From contig NZ_JOFX01000008.1 in assembly GCF_000719345.1 (NCBI RefSeq), positions 109,425-173,424 on the forward strand: a stretch of DNA of 64,000 nt, read 5' to 3'. This DNA comes from Streptomyces sp. NRRL F-2664. GTDB lineage: Bacteria; Actinomycetota; Actinomycetes; Streptomycetales; Streptomycetaceae. The position numbers and the translations under genes were made by a program. Of this stretch, positions 1-8,572 are shown in pieces (position 1 is the first letter of the stretch; each line of letters begins with the position of its first letter). The notes beneath the pieces are model-generated. The model was not told the origin of the DNA and searched no databases. It worked only from the letters and a program-made list of their open reading frames with translations.

Positions 1-254
1 GTCACGACGTGGGGGTGGGCGAGGCGGGCGAGGGCGCGGGCCTCGCGGACGGCGCGTTCGCGCATCTGGTCCGCGAGGCCGGGCTGTGCGGCGGCGGTCG
101 CCGGGTCCGGCGGACGGACCTCCTTGAGTGCGACCTCTCGGTGCAGGGCGATGTCGCGCGCCCGCCAAACGGTACCCATGCCGCCGCTGCCCAGGGGCGC
201 TACCAGTTCGAAGCGCCCGTCGATCAGCTGTCTGCCGGCCTCACTCGTGTCCAT
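1..254 (-). CDS. Ser/Thr protein kinase, N-terminal part (gene runs off the left edge)
   Basis: Reverse-strand reading from ATG at 254 gives 84 residues with no stop before the window edge. The glycine-rich loop LGSGGMGTVW lies at residues 21-30, the ATP-anchoring lysine is K44 in VALKEV, and the helix-C glutamate is likely E71 in VREARAL. This is the start of a bacterial Hanks-type kinase domain (Pkn family), which phosphorylates Ser/Thr residues of target proteins. The region after helix C is outside the window, so activity and C-terminal sensor domains cannot be judged. The 27 bp to the next stop on the same strand hold nothing else. Confidence 0.85.
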   Translation of the reverse strand, partial: MDTSEAGRQLIDGRFELVAPLGSGGMGTVWRARDIALHREVALKEVRPPDPATAAAQPGLADQMRERAVREARALARLAHPHVV

Positions 255-281
255 GGCGGATCATCGTAGGCGCCTGCGCCG

Positions 282-1232
282 TCAACAGCGTCGGCGGTCC
301 ACCGTCACCGTGCCCTGGACGGTGCCCACCGTGCGGTCGTAGCATCCGCCGCCGGCCTGGGACCCGTACAGCCGGTAGCGGGCGGAGGTGGTGGCGACCG
401 CGTGGCGCTGGTCCCGGGGGACGTTCGCGGTGTAGGTGGCGTCGCCCGTGTACCGGTCGTCGAGCCGGGAGGCGTCGACGGTCCGTCCGCCGCGCAGGAT
501 GGCGGTGTCCGCGCGGTCGCCGAGGGAGAGGACCGTGCGCAGGCGGTCGCCGGCGCCGAGGGCGGTCTCGCCGTCCATCGTGTAGGTGCGGTCGGTCCGG
601 GTGGTCGTGGGGCCGTGTGTCACGGTCCCGGAGTCGGTCCAGGCCGCGGTGAGCGCGTCGCGGCTCTCGCCCTCGGTCCAGCGGTGGACGGAGCTGTGGT
701 GCACGGAGCGGGTGACGGTGGTAGTAACGCGGCCGCGGGAGGTGTCCAGGTGTCCGGCGACGGTCAGCCGGTGTTGGCCCTCGGTGTCCACCCGGTGCTG
801 TCCGCCGGGGCCGGCGGGCGTCCAGCGGGAGTGGCCGGAGGGGGCGCTCTCCTCGTGCCGGGTCAGGGCGCCGGTGACGACGCGGCGGGCCTCGTCCTGC
901 CACAGCAGCAGGTTGGTGGGGGTGCTCCAGCCGCTCTGTCCGGCCGGCAGTCCCGCGACGGACACCTCGATGCGGTGCGGGCGGCCGTCGTTGAGGAGGG
1001 CGGCGTAGGGCGTGAGGTCGTAGTGGATCGGCCGGACGTCGAAGGCACGCGGGCCGGGGGTGACGTACCAGAGGAAGGGGTTGGACCAGCCGCCGGTCCA
1101 GACCGTGGGGAAGGGCGCCGCGATGCCGGCGAGCCGCCCGTCGACGGTGACGCGGACCTCGCGGTGGGAGCCGCCGTCCGCAGTGCAGGAGTACGGGGCT
1201 CCGGCGGGGGTGGCCATGTACCAGTACTCCTC
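282..1232 (-). pseudogene. 3' fragment of a secreted PNGase A-like peptide-N4-asparagine amidase
   Basis: From EEYWYMATP at about 1232 down to the stop at 282 the reading matches the C-terminal two thirds of actinomycete PNGase A-like proteins: PFPTVWTGGW, NPFLWYV, RPIHYDLTPY and TNLLLWQDE are family-type segments. Intact enzymes release N-glycans from asparagine in exported glycoproteins and have a signal peptide plus an N-terminal beta domain, both missing here. The upstream sequence instead encodes the start of an unrelated cytoplasmic protein (RraA-like) in another frame. The fragment has no start codon or ribosome binding site of its own that I can see. No internal stops interrupt the 317 remaining codons, so the loss looks recent, or it could be an assembly join. 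Confidence 0.75.
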
Positions 1233-1234
1233 GC

Positions 1235-1456
1235 GGTGCGCGGGGAGCCGCCGCCGTCCACGACGAGGACGGCGCCGCCGCCCGGCGTGCGGACGAGTTG
1301 GCGCAGCAGGGCGTTGTCCTCGCGGCAGCGGACGGTGCGCACGGGGCCGGCGAACAGCCGGCGGCCGCCGAAGTGGCGCAAGCCGGTGGTGCAGATACCG
1401 AGAGCCTCCCCGTACCTGCCGTACAGGTCGGCCGTGGGGACGGGAGTGACGCTCAT
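1235..1456 (-). pseudogene. 5' fragment of an rraA-like gene (RraA / 4-hydroxy-4-methyl-2-oxoglutarate aldolase family)
   Basis: ATG at 1456 opens 74 codons that match the N-terminus of the RraA/HMG-aldolase fold: TADLYGRYG, the FGGRRLFAGPVRTVRC segment and VLVVDGGGSPRTA, which corresponds to the VLVVDGGGS turn of E. coli RraA. At about 1232-1235 the homology stops abruptly and the DNA continues as a PNGase A-like gene in a different frame, so roughly the last 85 residues, including the remaining active-site region, are lost. Translation would run on out of frame to 863 and give a useless hybrid. The junction bases (GCG, 1234-1232) fit both parents, as expected for a short-homology deletion. 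Confidence 0.75.
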
Positions 1457-1576
1457 CTCGGTACCGGTCGCCCGCTGCTCGTTCTCGTACGGGGCGTGGC
1501 GCGGCCGGCGTAGTGCGCCCCGGTCCCCCGGGCGGGGGCGGCGAACATCGGCCGGAACCCGACGGCCCGGGCCCGG

Positions 1577-2476
1577 TCAGGCGGGCAGCCGGCCCCCGGG
1601 CACGGCCAGTTCGGCCGCGGCGGCCGGGATCCGGGACGTCGGGGTGGGCGCCGCGCCGGCCGGCGCCCGCGTCAGCAGGACCACCCCGCGCGCCGCGACG
1701 AGCGCTCCGGCGGCAGCCAGCACCAGGCCCGCCGGCCCGCCCTGGAGGCGTTCGCCGAGCAGGACCGCGCCGATGGCCGCGGCGGCCAGCGGGTTGGCCA
1801 GGTTCACCACGGCGAGCGGGGCGCCGAGACCGCCGCCCCGGTAGGCCCGCTGGGACAGCAGCATCCCGCCGACCGCGAAGACCACGACGAGCAGGGCCAC
1901 GGCGACGACCCGGAAGCTGAGCAGCGGGCCTCCGCGGCCGCCCGCGACGGCCACGGTCTGGGTCAGCGCGGAGGCAACCGCGGACGCCAGCCCGGAGGCG
2001 GTGGCGTGCCGCAACCCCGCACCGGGGTCCCTGGCCGCGGTCAGCAGCAGGATCAGGGCGATGGTCGCCCCGGAGACGACGAGGGCCTCGGCCAGGGTGA
2101 GGGTGTCGTCCGGGGCCGGCCCGGAGGCCGGGAGCAGCAGCAGGCCGAGGCCGGCGACGGTGGCGAGGGTGCCGCGCCACTCCCCGGCCGCCACGCGGCG
2201 GCCGGCCCGGCGCGCGCCCAACGGGACGGCGGCGACCAGGGTGAGCGCTCCGAGCGGCTGGACCAGGGTGAGGGGGCCGTACCGCAGGGCCGCCGCGTGC
2301 AGCAGGGCGGCCCCTGCGTTCAGCCCGGCCGACCACCACCACACGCCCGAGCCCAGCAGGGCGCCGGCGGTACGCGCGACGCCGGCGCGCGCGAGCCGCT
2401 CCTGGGCGACGGCGCCGGCGGCGTAGGCCACGGCCGAGGCGAGGCAGAGACCGACGGCGAGGAGTGTGTCGTTCAC
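1577..2476 (-). CDS. EamA/DMT-type membrane transporter
   Basis: The GTG start at 2476 overlaps the stop of the PAP2 gene by four bases (GTGA), so the two are translationally coupled. The 299-residue product has about ten hydrophobic helices in two similar halves, as in the drug/metabolite transporter superfamily. Typical segments are YGPLTLVQPLGALTL near residue 65 and LANPLAAAAIGAVLLGE near residue 240. Such carriers export small metabolites or drugs. The substrate cannot be told. Context suggests joint control with PAP2 by the divergent TetR regulator. Confidence 0.8.
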   Translation of the reverse strand: MNDTLLAVGLCLASAVAYAAGAVAQERLARAGVARTAGALLGSGVWWWSAGLNAGAALLHAAALRYGPLTLVQPLGALTLVAAVPLGARRAGRRVAAGEWRGTLATVAGLGLLLLPASGPAPDDTLTLAEALVVSGATIALILLLTAARDPGAGLRHATASGLASAVASALTQTVAVAGGRGGPLLSFRVVAVALLVVVFAVGGMLLSQRAYRGGGLGAPLAVVNLANPLAAAAIGAVLLGERLQGGPAGLVLAAAGALVAARGVVLLTRAPAGAAPTPTSRIPAAAAELAVPGGRLPA

Positions 2477-3345
2477 TTTCCCGCTCCCACGGCTTCGGCC
2501 GTGCTCTCCCGGCGCGGCAAGGGGGGTACGGCTGCCTCCGCCCCGGTGCCGGTGGCGCTGCCGATGCCGACCCCGCCGGTGCCCTGCGGGTCCGGGTCGT
2601 GCGCGGGCGGGCGGGGGACGAGCAGCAGGGCGATCCCGAGCAGGGCGGCGGCGACGGCGGCGTCGAGCCAGTAGTGGTTGGCGGTGCCGACTATCACCAG
2701 GAGCGTCACCAGCGGGTGCAGCAGCCACAGCAGGCTCCACCGCGACCGCTTCCCGCTCCGGGTCGCGGCGATCATGCCGACCGCGAGCATCAGCGCCCAG
2801 CCGAAGTGCAGGGAGGGCATCGCGGCGAACTGGTTGGCCAGGGTGTCGGCGTCCGGCGCGGCGCGGTAGACGGTGGGGCCGTAGACCTGTCCGGTGTCGA
2901 CGAGCCGGGCGGCCGGGAGCATCCGCGGGGGCGCGAGGGGATAGGCGAGGTGCAGGACGAGCGCGGCGGCGGTGAGCGCGGCGAGCACCCGGCGGGTCCA
3001 CAGGTAGTGCGCAGGTCGGCGGACGTAGAGCCAGATCAGGAAGAGCGCGGTGGCGGGGAAGTGGACGACCGCGTAGTAGCTGTTCGCGGCGGTCACCAGG
3101 GCGTCTCCGTGGAGCATCAGCCGCTGCACCGCTCCTTCGCCGGGCAGGTGCAGGAGGCGCTCGGCGTCCCATATCCGGTCCGCGTTGCGGAAGGCCTCGC
3201 CGGTGCGGTCGGTCGAGAGCAGCCGGCCCGCCTTGTAGAGGGCGAAGAAGCCCACGACGAGGAGCAACTCGCGTATGAGGCGCCGGCGGGCGGCGGCTCC
3301 GGGGCCGGCGGTCGGCGGCCTGGCCGGCGTGGTGTGGGCGGTCAT
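2473..3345 (-). CDS. PAP2-family membrane phosphatase (inositolphosphotransferase-like subgroup)
   Basis: The likely start is ATG at 3345 (MTAHTTP); a start ten codons upstream at 3375 would lie too close to the operator region. The 290-residue product has about six membrane helices. Two of the three PAP2 signature blocks are clear: MPSLHFGW (phosphatase motif with the catalytic histidine) and NHYWLDAA (nucleophile histidine and stabilising aspartate). The family removes phosphate from lipid phosphates or transfers phospho-head groups at the outer membrane face. The C-terminal ~50 residues are Pro/Gly-rich and probably cytosolic. It is first in a two-gene unit with the EamA carrier. Confidence 0.8.
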   Translation of the reverse strand: MTAHTTPARPPTAGPGAAARRRLIRELLLVVGFFALYKAGRLLSTDRTGEAFRNADRIWDAERLLHLPGEGAVQRLMLHGDALVTAANSYYAVVHFPATALFLIWLYVRRPAHYLWTRRVLAALTAAALVLHLAYPLAPPRMLPAARLVDTGQVYGPTVYRAAPDADTLANQFAAMPSLHFGWALMLAVGMIAATRSGKRSRWSLLWLLHPLVTLLVIVGTANHYWLDAAVAAALLGIALLLVPRPPAHDPDPQGTGGVGIGSATGTGAEAAVPPLPRRESTAEAVGAGK

Positions 3346-3388
3346 CCCCCGGTCTCTCTTCCTGTTTGCGCGCACAGCGACACGCCAG

Positions 3389-3432
3389 TGTATCGATACA
3401 TTGGCGTATCGATACGCTGATGTACCGATACG
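3389..3432. promoter_or_regulatory. Three phased palindromic operators between PAP2 and TetR genes
   Basis: Three 12-bp near-palindromes follow each other with centres exactly 16 bp apart: TGTATCGATACA (3389-3400, perfect), CGTATCGATACG (3405-3416, perfect) and TGTACCGATACG (3421-3432, imperfect). The core is GTATCGATAC. They fill the space between the divergent PAP2 (start 3345) and TetR (start 3498) genes and probably overlap both promoters, so the TetR protein is the likely ligand and would repress both directions. The 16-bp period (about 1.5 helix turns) would place neighbouring dimers on opposite DNA faces. Confidence 0.75.
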
Positions 3433-3497
3433 GTCGCGTTCCCGTACACTTCGGAGCGGAACCCGTACCCCCGGCGCCCCGAGGAGAGCCGCACCCC

Positions 3498-4130
3498 ATG
3501 ACGTCGACGCCGACCCCCGCGCGCCGCTCCAAGATCACGCCGGAGCGGCAGCAGGAGTTCTTCGACGCCGTCCTGGAGCAGCTGCGCGAGCACGGCTACG
3601 AGGCCCTGACGATGGAGGGCGTCGCCGCCCGGGCCAGCTGCGGCAAGTCGACGCTCTACCGGCAGTGGAAGAGCAAGCCCCAGCTGGTCGCCGCCGCCCT
3701 GCGCTCTGCCCGGCGGGGCACCCTCGCCGCGGTCGACACCGGAAGCCTGGCGGGCGACCTGCGCGAGGCGGCCCGGATCGCGGCCGGCACCTCCGGCCGG
3801 GACACGCGGCTCACGCAGGCGCTCGGTCATGCCGTGCTCAGCGACGAGGCGCTCCAGGCCGCCCTGCGCGAGGCACTGGTCGAGCCCGAACTGGCCGCCT
3901 TCGACGCGATGGTGGGGCGGGCCGTGGCCCGCGGCGAGCTGGCCGCGGACCATCCCGCCGTGGAGTTCCTGCCCGCCCAGCTGATGGGCGTGCTCCGGAT
4001 CCGGCCGGTGCTGGAGGGGCGGTACGCGGACGCCGACTACCTGATCCGGTTCGTGGAGGCGGTCATGCTCCCGGCCCTGGGTCTCGCGCCCGCCCGCCCC
4101 GCCGGGCCGGCGCCCGACCAGGCCCCCTGA
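3498..4130 (+). CDS. TetR-family transcriptional regulator
   Basis: ATG at 3498 follows a GAGGAG ribosome site at 3481; the frame is open further upstream but that part is the operator DNA. The 210-residue protein has an N-terminal TetR helix-turn-helix at about residues 15-60 (MEGVAARASCGKSTLYRQWKSK) and a ligand-binding C-terminal domain of the kind found in TetR_C_11-like repressors. It is divergent from the PAP2-EamA pair and separated from it by three phased palindromes, so autorepression plus repression of the membrane genes is the simple model. The ligand is unknown. Confidence 0.88.
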   Translation: MTSTPTPARRSKITPERQQEFFDAVLEQLREHGYEALTMEGVAARASCGKSTLYRQWKSKPQLVAAALRSARRGTLAAVDTGSLAGDLREAARIAAGTSGRDTRLTQALGHAVLSDEALQAALREALVEPELAAFDAMVGRAVARGELAADHPAVEFLPAQLMGVLRIRPVLEGRYADADYLIRFVEAVMLPALGLAPARPAGPAPDQAP

Positions 4131-4212
4131 ACCGGCGGGCCGTCGTCCCGGTGACCGGACGACGACCCGCCCGCGCTGCCTCGTGGGGACGGCGGCAGCG
4201 CGCCACCCGGAC

Positions 4213-4248
4213 CGGGCGGCGGCCACTCACCCGAGTGCCCGCCGCCCG
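4213..4248. terminator. Bidirectional hairpin terminator between tetR and terD-like genes
   Basis: CGGGCGGCGGCCACTC (4213-4228) pairs with GAGTGCCCGCCGCCCG (4233-4248), one mismatch, loop of four. A second hairpin with 8-bp arms (4141-4148 and 4157-4164) lies just after the tetR stop. The convergent genes on either side end at 4130 and 4279. No T-run follows, as is usual in Streptomyces. Confidence 0.75.
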
Positions 4249-4278
4249 TTCTGAGCGGCCCGACGGTCTCCGCCGCAT

Positions 4279-4830
4279 TCAGCGGACCCCGCCCATGGCC
4301 CGGGTGAACGACTCGGGGTCCGTGTCGAACCCGGCCAGCCGTACGTCGAGCGACCAGGCGCCCGAGCCGTCCCTGGTGAACTCGCCGACGGTGGCGGCGG
4401 TGGCGGCGGGCAGGCCCGCGAAGTCGCCCTGGGCGAGGTCGGTATGGCCCTCCCTGATCCGGAAGCCCGTACCGGCGACGTCGGCGAAGGTCTTCGCGCG
4501 GCCGTCCCCCCGCCCCGTCCCCGCGCCGCTGTCCTGGATGACCACGCCGATCACCACACGGGCCGATTCCGGGGGCATCCGGTGCAGTTCGAGGATCATG
4601 ACCTCGTCGTAACCGAAGCCCTGGCCGGTGTGGCTGTCCCGGTTGAGACTGATGGTCCCGTCCGGCGACCGGCTGCCGAAGTGCACGAGCTGGACGGGAG
4701 TCCCGTGCGGATCCGCGGCGGAGTACACCGCGGCGACGAGGTCGAGGTCGTTCGCGGGAGTGCCGGCCGGGCTGGGGTCCCACCGCAGCGCGACCTCCAC
4801 CTTCGCCAGTCCTTTGCGTACACCGGTCAC
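4279..4830 (-). CDS. TerD-family protein
   Basis: GTG at 4830 has a GGGGGAG ribosome site at suitable distance, which favours it over the open frame upstream. The 183 residues form a single TerD/CABP-type domain: VEVALRWDPSP near the start, the acidic calcium-binding type segment ANDLDLVAAVY, then GGRSPDGTISLNRD-like and GFGYDEVMILEL blocks. TerD proteins bind calcium and belong to the tellurite/stress (Ter) systems; in Streptomyces several paralogues influence development. No terZABC or other partner genes are next to it. A conserved protein of unknown role is encoded downstream-upstream on the same strand (4954-6060), 120 bp away. Confidence 0.88.
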   Translation of the reverse strand: MTGVRKGLAKVEVALRWDPSPAGTPANDLDLVAAVYSAADPHGTPVQLVHFGSRSPDGTISLNRDSHTGQGFGYDEVMILELHRMPPESARVVIGVVIQDSGAGTGRGDGRAKTFADVAGTGFRIREGHTDLAQGDFAGLPAATAATVGEFTRDGSGAWSLDVRLAGFDTDPESFTRAMGGVR

Positions 4831-4953
4831 CGAACTCCCCCTTCGTTTACGGGTACTGCCCGCCCATGATCCCACGGGCGGGCCGCCGCGGCCCGAACGG
4901 CCGTACGTTCCCGGCCAGTCGGGACACCCTCTCGCGCCGGCGGCGTCCGGCGG

Positions 4954-6060
4954 CTACCAGTCCCCGTCCTGGACGGGTTTGCCCGGCCTGGGGGCGTTGC
5001 CGAGCGGCTTGACCTGGCCGGGGGCGGGCTCGGCCCACGGGGCGTGGTCGTCCCCGAGCCACTCCCCCACCGGCTTGACCCCGCTCAAGGCGTCGGTCGG
5101 TGCCAGGTCGGTGGCCGATTCGTCGTAGTAGTCGAACCACGGCAGTCCGGCCTTGGTGTAGGCGGCCCGGTCGACGGGCGAAGGCGGAGCCTCCTCCCCG
5201 GTGATCGCCCGCCATGCGGGCGGCGGCACCAGGTGCACGAAGACCCGAGCGGTCGGCTCCTCGGCCCAGTCCGACAGCGGGCGCTCGTCCCGGTAGACCT
5301 CCTGCCGCATGCTGCCGCCGACGCCGAGCCCCATCGCGGGGGCCGCCGGCGGTCCCGACCTGCCTCCCGGAGCCGCCGAGCGCGGCGCCGGGGCACCGGC
5401 CGGCGCGGGCGGAGCCATCATCGGGGCGGGGACCGGGCCGCCGAAGCCGGCGGCCATGGGGGCCTGGGCGGGCGCGGCGCCGTAGGGCCCGGCACCGCCG
5501 GGCGGGGCCGGCCGGGCCCGCTCGGCCCGGCGCCACTGCGCGAGCGCCTCACGGCCCAGCTCGAAAGCCTGGAGCTGCACGCCGCCGGTGGTCTCCTCCC
5601 CGGTGACCTGCCCTTCGACGGTGGCGCCGAGCCCCAGCGGCACGGCGACGAACTGGCGCACCGTCCCGTCGCCGGAGTTGATGCCGTCCAGCCAGGGCTG
5701 CCGCGGCAGGACCACGTAGTTCTGCGGGGTGCGTGCCAAACGGCCGCTCCAGCGCTCGCCGGAGACCGCGCACACCTTCCCGACGCCGACCTGGAGCGCG
5801 GCGGGGGTGCGGGTCCCGCCGAAGCTCAGCCACATCGCCTCGCGCAGGTACACGGGCAGCATCACGCCGCCCTTGGCGAGCCATTCGGGAGGGACCGTGT
5901 CGGGATGGTCCTCGACCCTGCGCAGCGGGAATTCGCCGAGCCCCGGCGGCAGCGCGTGCGTTCCGGATTCGGGCAGGCGCAGCGTCCCTATGAACCGGAT
6001 CTGCACCCCTTCTCCCAAAAGCAGCGCATTTCCGTCCACCCGTACCGAGCCTGTTCCCAC
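4954..6060 (-). CDS. Conserved actinomycete protein of unknown function
   Basis: I place the start at GTG 6060 (VGTGSVRVDG), which has AAAGGGG five bases upstream; a TTG at 6132 in the same frame is the alternative. The 368-residue product has a globular N-terminal half (to about 165), a Pro/Ala/Gly-rich linker at about 185-260, and a conserved C-terminal segment rich in W, D and P (FVHLVPPPAWRAITGEE, WFDYYDESATDLAPTD, GVKPVGEWLGDDH). No signal peptide or membrane helix is seen. I do not recognise a characterised family. It lies in the same direction just upstream of the TerD gene and may be co-transcribed with it. Confidence 0.7.
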   Translation of the reverse strand: MGTGSVRVDGNALLLGEGVQIRFIGTLRLPESGTHALPPGLGEFPLRRVEDHPDTVPPEWLAKGGVMLPVYLREAMWLSFGGTRTPAALQVGVGKVCAVSGERWSGRLARTPQNYVVLPRQPWLDGINSGDGTVRQFVAVPLGLGATVEGQVTGEETTGGVQLQAFELGREALAQWRRAERARPAPPGGAGPYGAAPAQAPMAAGFGGPVPAPMMAPPAPAGAPAPRSAAPGGRSGPPAAPAMGLGVGGSMRQEVYRDERPLSDWAEEPTARVFVHLVPPPAWRAITGEEAPPSPVDRAAYTKAGLPWFDYYDESATDLAPTDALSGVKPVGEWLGDDHAPWAEPAPGQVKPLGNAPRPGKPVQDGDW

Positions 6061-6277
6061 ACCCGCCCCTTTCTGCTGGTGAGACCCGGTTGCACCGAAG
6101 AAATTACGGTCGAGCCGGATCGTTATCCTCAAGTTTCGCTCAAATGTAGTGACGCTGCGGTCGCCCTCTTCCTAGCTTCCTCGTACACATGTCTCGACGT
6201 GTCGTACGTCCCCGCGGTTCCACACGCCCGGCGATCCCGGTGACGCGTCCCGCGTTCCCCCAGGAAAGAGTGCAAGC

Positions 6278-7090
6278 ATGAAGGTTCCCCAGGCCGGCGC
6301 GGTCGTCGCGGTGATCGCCCTCGCCCTGACCGCCTCCGGGTGCGGTGGCGGAGACGAGGACAAGGGGACCCTGTCCATCGGCATCAAGTTCGACCAGCCG
6401 GGCATCGGTATGCGCGAGACCGGCGGCGTCTTCACCGGTTTCGACGTGGACGTCGCCACCTACGTGGCCAAGGAACTCGGCTACAAGCCGGACCAGATCG
6501 AGTTCAAGCAGGTGCTCAGCAACGACCGCGAGCTGCTCCTGCAGTACAACGAGGTCGAGTTCGTCGTAGCGAGCTACTCGATCAACGAGAAGCGCAAGGA
6601 GAAGGTCGACTTCGCCGGCCCGTACTTCGTCGCGCACCAGGACCTGCTGACCCGCGCCGACGACACCTCCATCACCAAGGCCGAGGACCTCAACTCGAAG
6701 ACGATGTGCTCGGTGACCGGTTCCACCTCCGCCGAGAACCTCAAGAAGAACCTCGCCCCCAAGGCGGCCCTGCTGGAGCTCGGCGGCTACTCGGACTGCG
6801 TCGTCGCGCTGCAGGAGGGCCGCGTCGACGCGATGACCACGGACAACGCCATCCTGGCCGGGTACGCCGCACGCAAGGGCAACGAGGGCAAGTTCAAGCT
6901 GACGGGCCAGAGCCTCAGCAACGAGAACTACGGCATCGGGGTCAAGAAGGGCGAGAAGGAACTCCAGGCCAAGATCAACAACGCGCTGCGGAAGATGGTC
7001 CAGGACGGGTCCTGGGAAGCGGCCGTGAAGAAGAACTTCGGCCCGAACTACAAGTACGAGCCGGCTCCGGCGATCACCACCGGAGGCTGA
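6278..7090 (+). CDS. Glutamate-type amino-acid ABC transporter substrate-binding lipoprotein
   Basis: ATG at 6278 is preceded by a GGAAAGAG-like ribosome site. The 270-residue protein starts with a lipoprotein signal ending in LTASGC (acyl-accepting Cys 22) and continues as a family 3 periplasmic-binding fold: FTGFDVDVATYVAKELGY, VEFVVASYSI, KVDFAGPYFVAHQDLL and the hinge region near ALQEGRVDAMTTDN are typical of GluB proteins of Corynebacterium and Streptomyces. It would bind an acidic amino acid outside the cell and hand it to a permease. No permease or ATPase gene is adjacent, so it is an orphan that must borrow a transporter encoded elsewhere, or act as a sensor. Confidence 0.88.
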   Translation: MKVPQAGAVVAVIALALTASGCGGGDEDKGTLSIGIKFDQPGIGMRETGGVFTGFDVDVATYVAKELGYKPDQIEFKQVLSNDRELLLQYNEVEFVVASYSINEKRKEKVDFAGPYFVAHQDLLTRADDTSITKAEDLNSKTMCSVTGSTSAENLKKNLAPKAALLELGGYSDCVVALQEGRVDAMTTDNAILAGYAARKGNEGKFKLTGQSLSNENYGIGVKKGEKELQAKINNALRKMVQDGSWEAAVKKNFGPNYKYEPAPAITTGG

Positions 7091-7104
7091 CGCCCGCCGG
7101 ACGC

Positions 7105-7137
7105 GTGGCCGTGCCCCCGGATCGGGGGCACGGCCAC
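7105..7137 (+). terminator. Strong hairpin terminator after the binding-protein gene
   Basis: GTGGCCGTGCCCCCG (7105-7119) pairs perfectly over 15 bp with CGGGGGCACGGCCAC (7123-7137) around a GAT loop, 14 bp after the stop codon at 7090. This isolates the gene as a single-gene transcript. Confidence 0.85.
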
Positions 7138-7301
7138 CGTGCGTCTCCCGGGCCGAGCGGGCCGCACACCCCGACTTCCACGTCCCGGCCACATGTTTTT
7201 TGCCTGATGGGCACATGACAATGCCATCCTCGGGGTGCCACCTGATCCCCCGCCGAATCCCCGGGCGGGGACGGTGCGTACGGAGAGGCACCCCCCACCC
7301 G

Positions 7302-8126
7302 ATGAGAATCTCGCGCTCGACCCCCTGGGCGGCCGGCCTCGCGGCCGTCGCCCTGGTCGCCGTACCGGCGGCCGCGTCCGCCGGCCAGCAGGACGCGGCG
7401 GCGCCCCCCTCGCCCGGGGCCGCTCCCGCCGCGGCCGCCTCGTACGACGCGTACTACGCGCCTGCCGAGGGCAAGACGGGCACCGCACTGAAGGCGGCTC
7501 TGCACGGCATCATCAAGACGCAGTCCAAGCTGACGTACGACGGGGTGTGGAACGCCCTGAAGGTGACCGACCAGGACCCGGCGAACCCGAACAACGTCAT
7601 CCTGCTCTACTCCGGCCGCTCGCAGTCCAAGGCGACGAACGGCGGCGGCGCCAACGACTGGAACCGCGAGCACGTCTGGGCGAAGAGCCACGGCGACTTC
7701 GGCACGGCCACCGGCCCCGGAACCGATCTGCACCACCTGCGGCCCGAGGACGTCACCGTCAACAGCACCCGCGGCAACAAGGACTTCGACAAGGGCGGCA
7801 GCCCGGTCGCCGAGGCGCCGGGCAGTCTGACCGACGCCGACTCCTTCGAACCGCGGGACGCGGTCAAGGGCGACGTGGCCCGCATGCTGCTCTACATGGC
7901 CGTCCGCTACGAGGGCGGGGACGGCTTCGCGAACCTCGAGATGAACGACCAGGTCAACAACGGCTCCGCCCCGCTCTTCGGCCGCATCGGACTGCTGAAG
8001 CAGTGGAACCAGCTGGACCCGCCGGACGCCTTCGAGCAGCGCCGCAACCAGGTCATATTCGATGTGTACCAGCACAACCGCAACCCGTTCATCGACCACC
8101 CGGAGTGGGTCGACGCCATCTGGTGA
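7302..8126 (+). CDS. Secreted endonuclease I family nuclease (EndA/NucM type)
   Basis: ATG at 7302 begins a Sec signal peptide (MRISRSTPWAAGLAAVALVAVPAAASA) and is chosen over the open frame upstream. The mature protein contains the beta-beta-alpha metal nuclease core of the endonuclease I family: YDGVWNALKVTD, DWNREHVWAKSHG (catalytic His in NREHVW), LHHLRPEDVTVNS and RGNKDFDKGG. The length of 274 residues fits single-domain secreted members. It should cut DNA (and perhaps RNA) outside the cell for nutrient recovery. An AT-richer promoter-like stretch (TGTTTTTTGCCTGATGGGCA, 7194-7213) lies about 90 bp upstream. Confidence 0.88.
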   Translation: MRISRSTPWAAGLAAVALVAVPAAASAGQQDAAAPPSPGAAPAAAASYDAYYAPAEGKTGTALKAALHGIIKTQSKLTYDGVWNALKVTDQDPANPNNVILLYSGRSQSKATNGGGANDWNREHVWAKSHGDFGTATGPGTDLHHLRPEDVTVNSTRGNKDFDKGGSPVAEAPGSLTDADSFEPRDAVKGDVARMLLYMAVRYEGGDGFANLEMNDQVNNGSAPLFGRIGLLKQWNQLDPPDAFEQRRNQVIFDVYQHNRNPFIDHPEWVDAIW

Positions 8127-8240
8127 CGGCGGGCGGCGGCTGCGGCGGCCCCCCGGGGTTGACGCGCGCGGGTGCGGGTATGCGCAGGTCACAGGCTGCG
8201 CTCCGCGCCCGTCGGCGGCAGCCCACGGAGGTGCGTGGTG

Positions 8241-8543
8241 ATGGACGGAGCCGGCCTTTCCGATCGCGAGCAGCGCGCCCTCTCCGCGATCGAGGCAGAA
8301 CTCAGGGCCGACCGCGCCCTCGACCGGATGCTGCGGTCGGGCCGCCCCAGCCGTCGTGCCGTCTGGACCGCGGTGTGGGCCGCGGCGACCGTGGCGCTGT
8401 TCGTCGCGGCCGCCGTGCGTGTCTCCGAGCCGCTGCTCTGGGGCTGCGCCGCCGCTTGGGCGCTGACGGTGGCCACGGCCCTGCCCGCGGCCGTCCAGTG
8501 GGTCCACCGCCGCAGACGGCTCCGGCCACGCCCGCCGGGATAG
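8241..8543 (+). CDS. DUF3040 membrane protein
   Basis: The ribosome site GGAGG at 8227-8231 serves ATG 8241 (or GTG 8238 directly before it). The 100-residue protein opens with the DUF3040 signature LSDREQRALSAIEAELRADR, followed by a basic stretch and two membrane helices (about residues 38-55 and 58-78). It ends in a basic tail. DUF3040 proteins are widespread in actinobacteria and have no proven role. It stands alone, convergent with the GH20 gene. Confidence 0.8.
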   Translation: MDGAGLSDREQRALSAIEAELRADRALDRMLRSGRPSRRAVWTAVWAAATVALFVAAAVRVSEPLLWGCAAAWALTVATALPAAVQWVHRRRRLRPRPPG

Positions 8544-8572
8544 CGGCCGGCGTCGGCGGCCCGTGGACTCGC

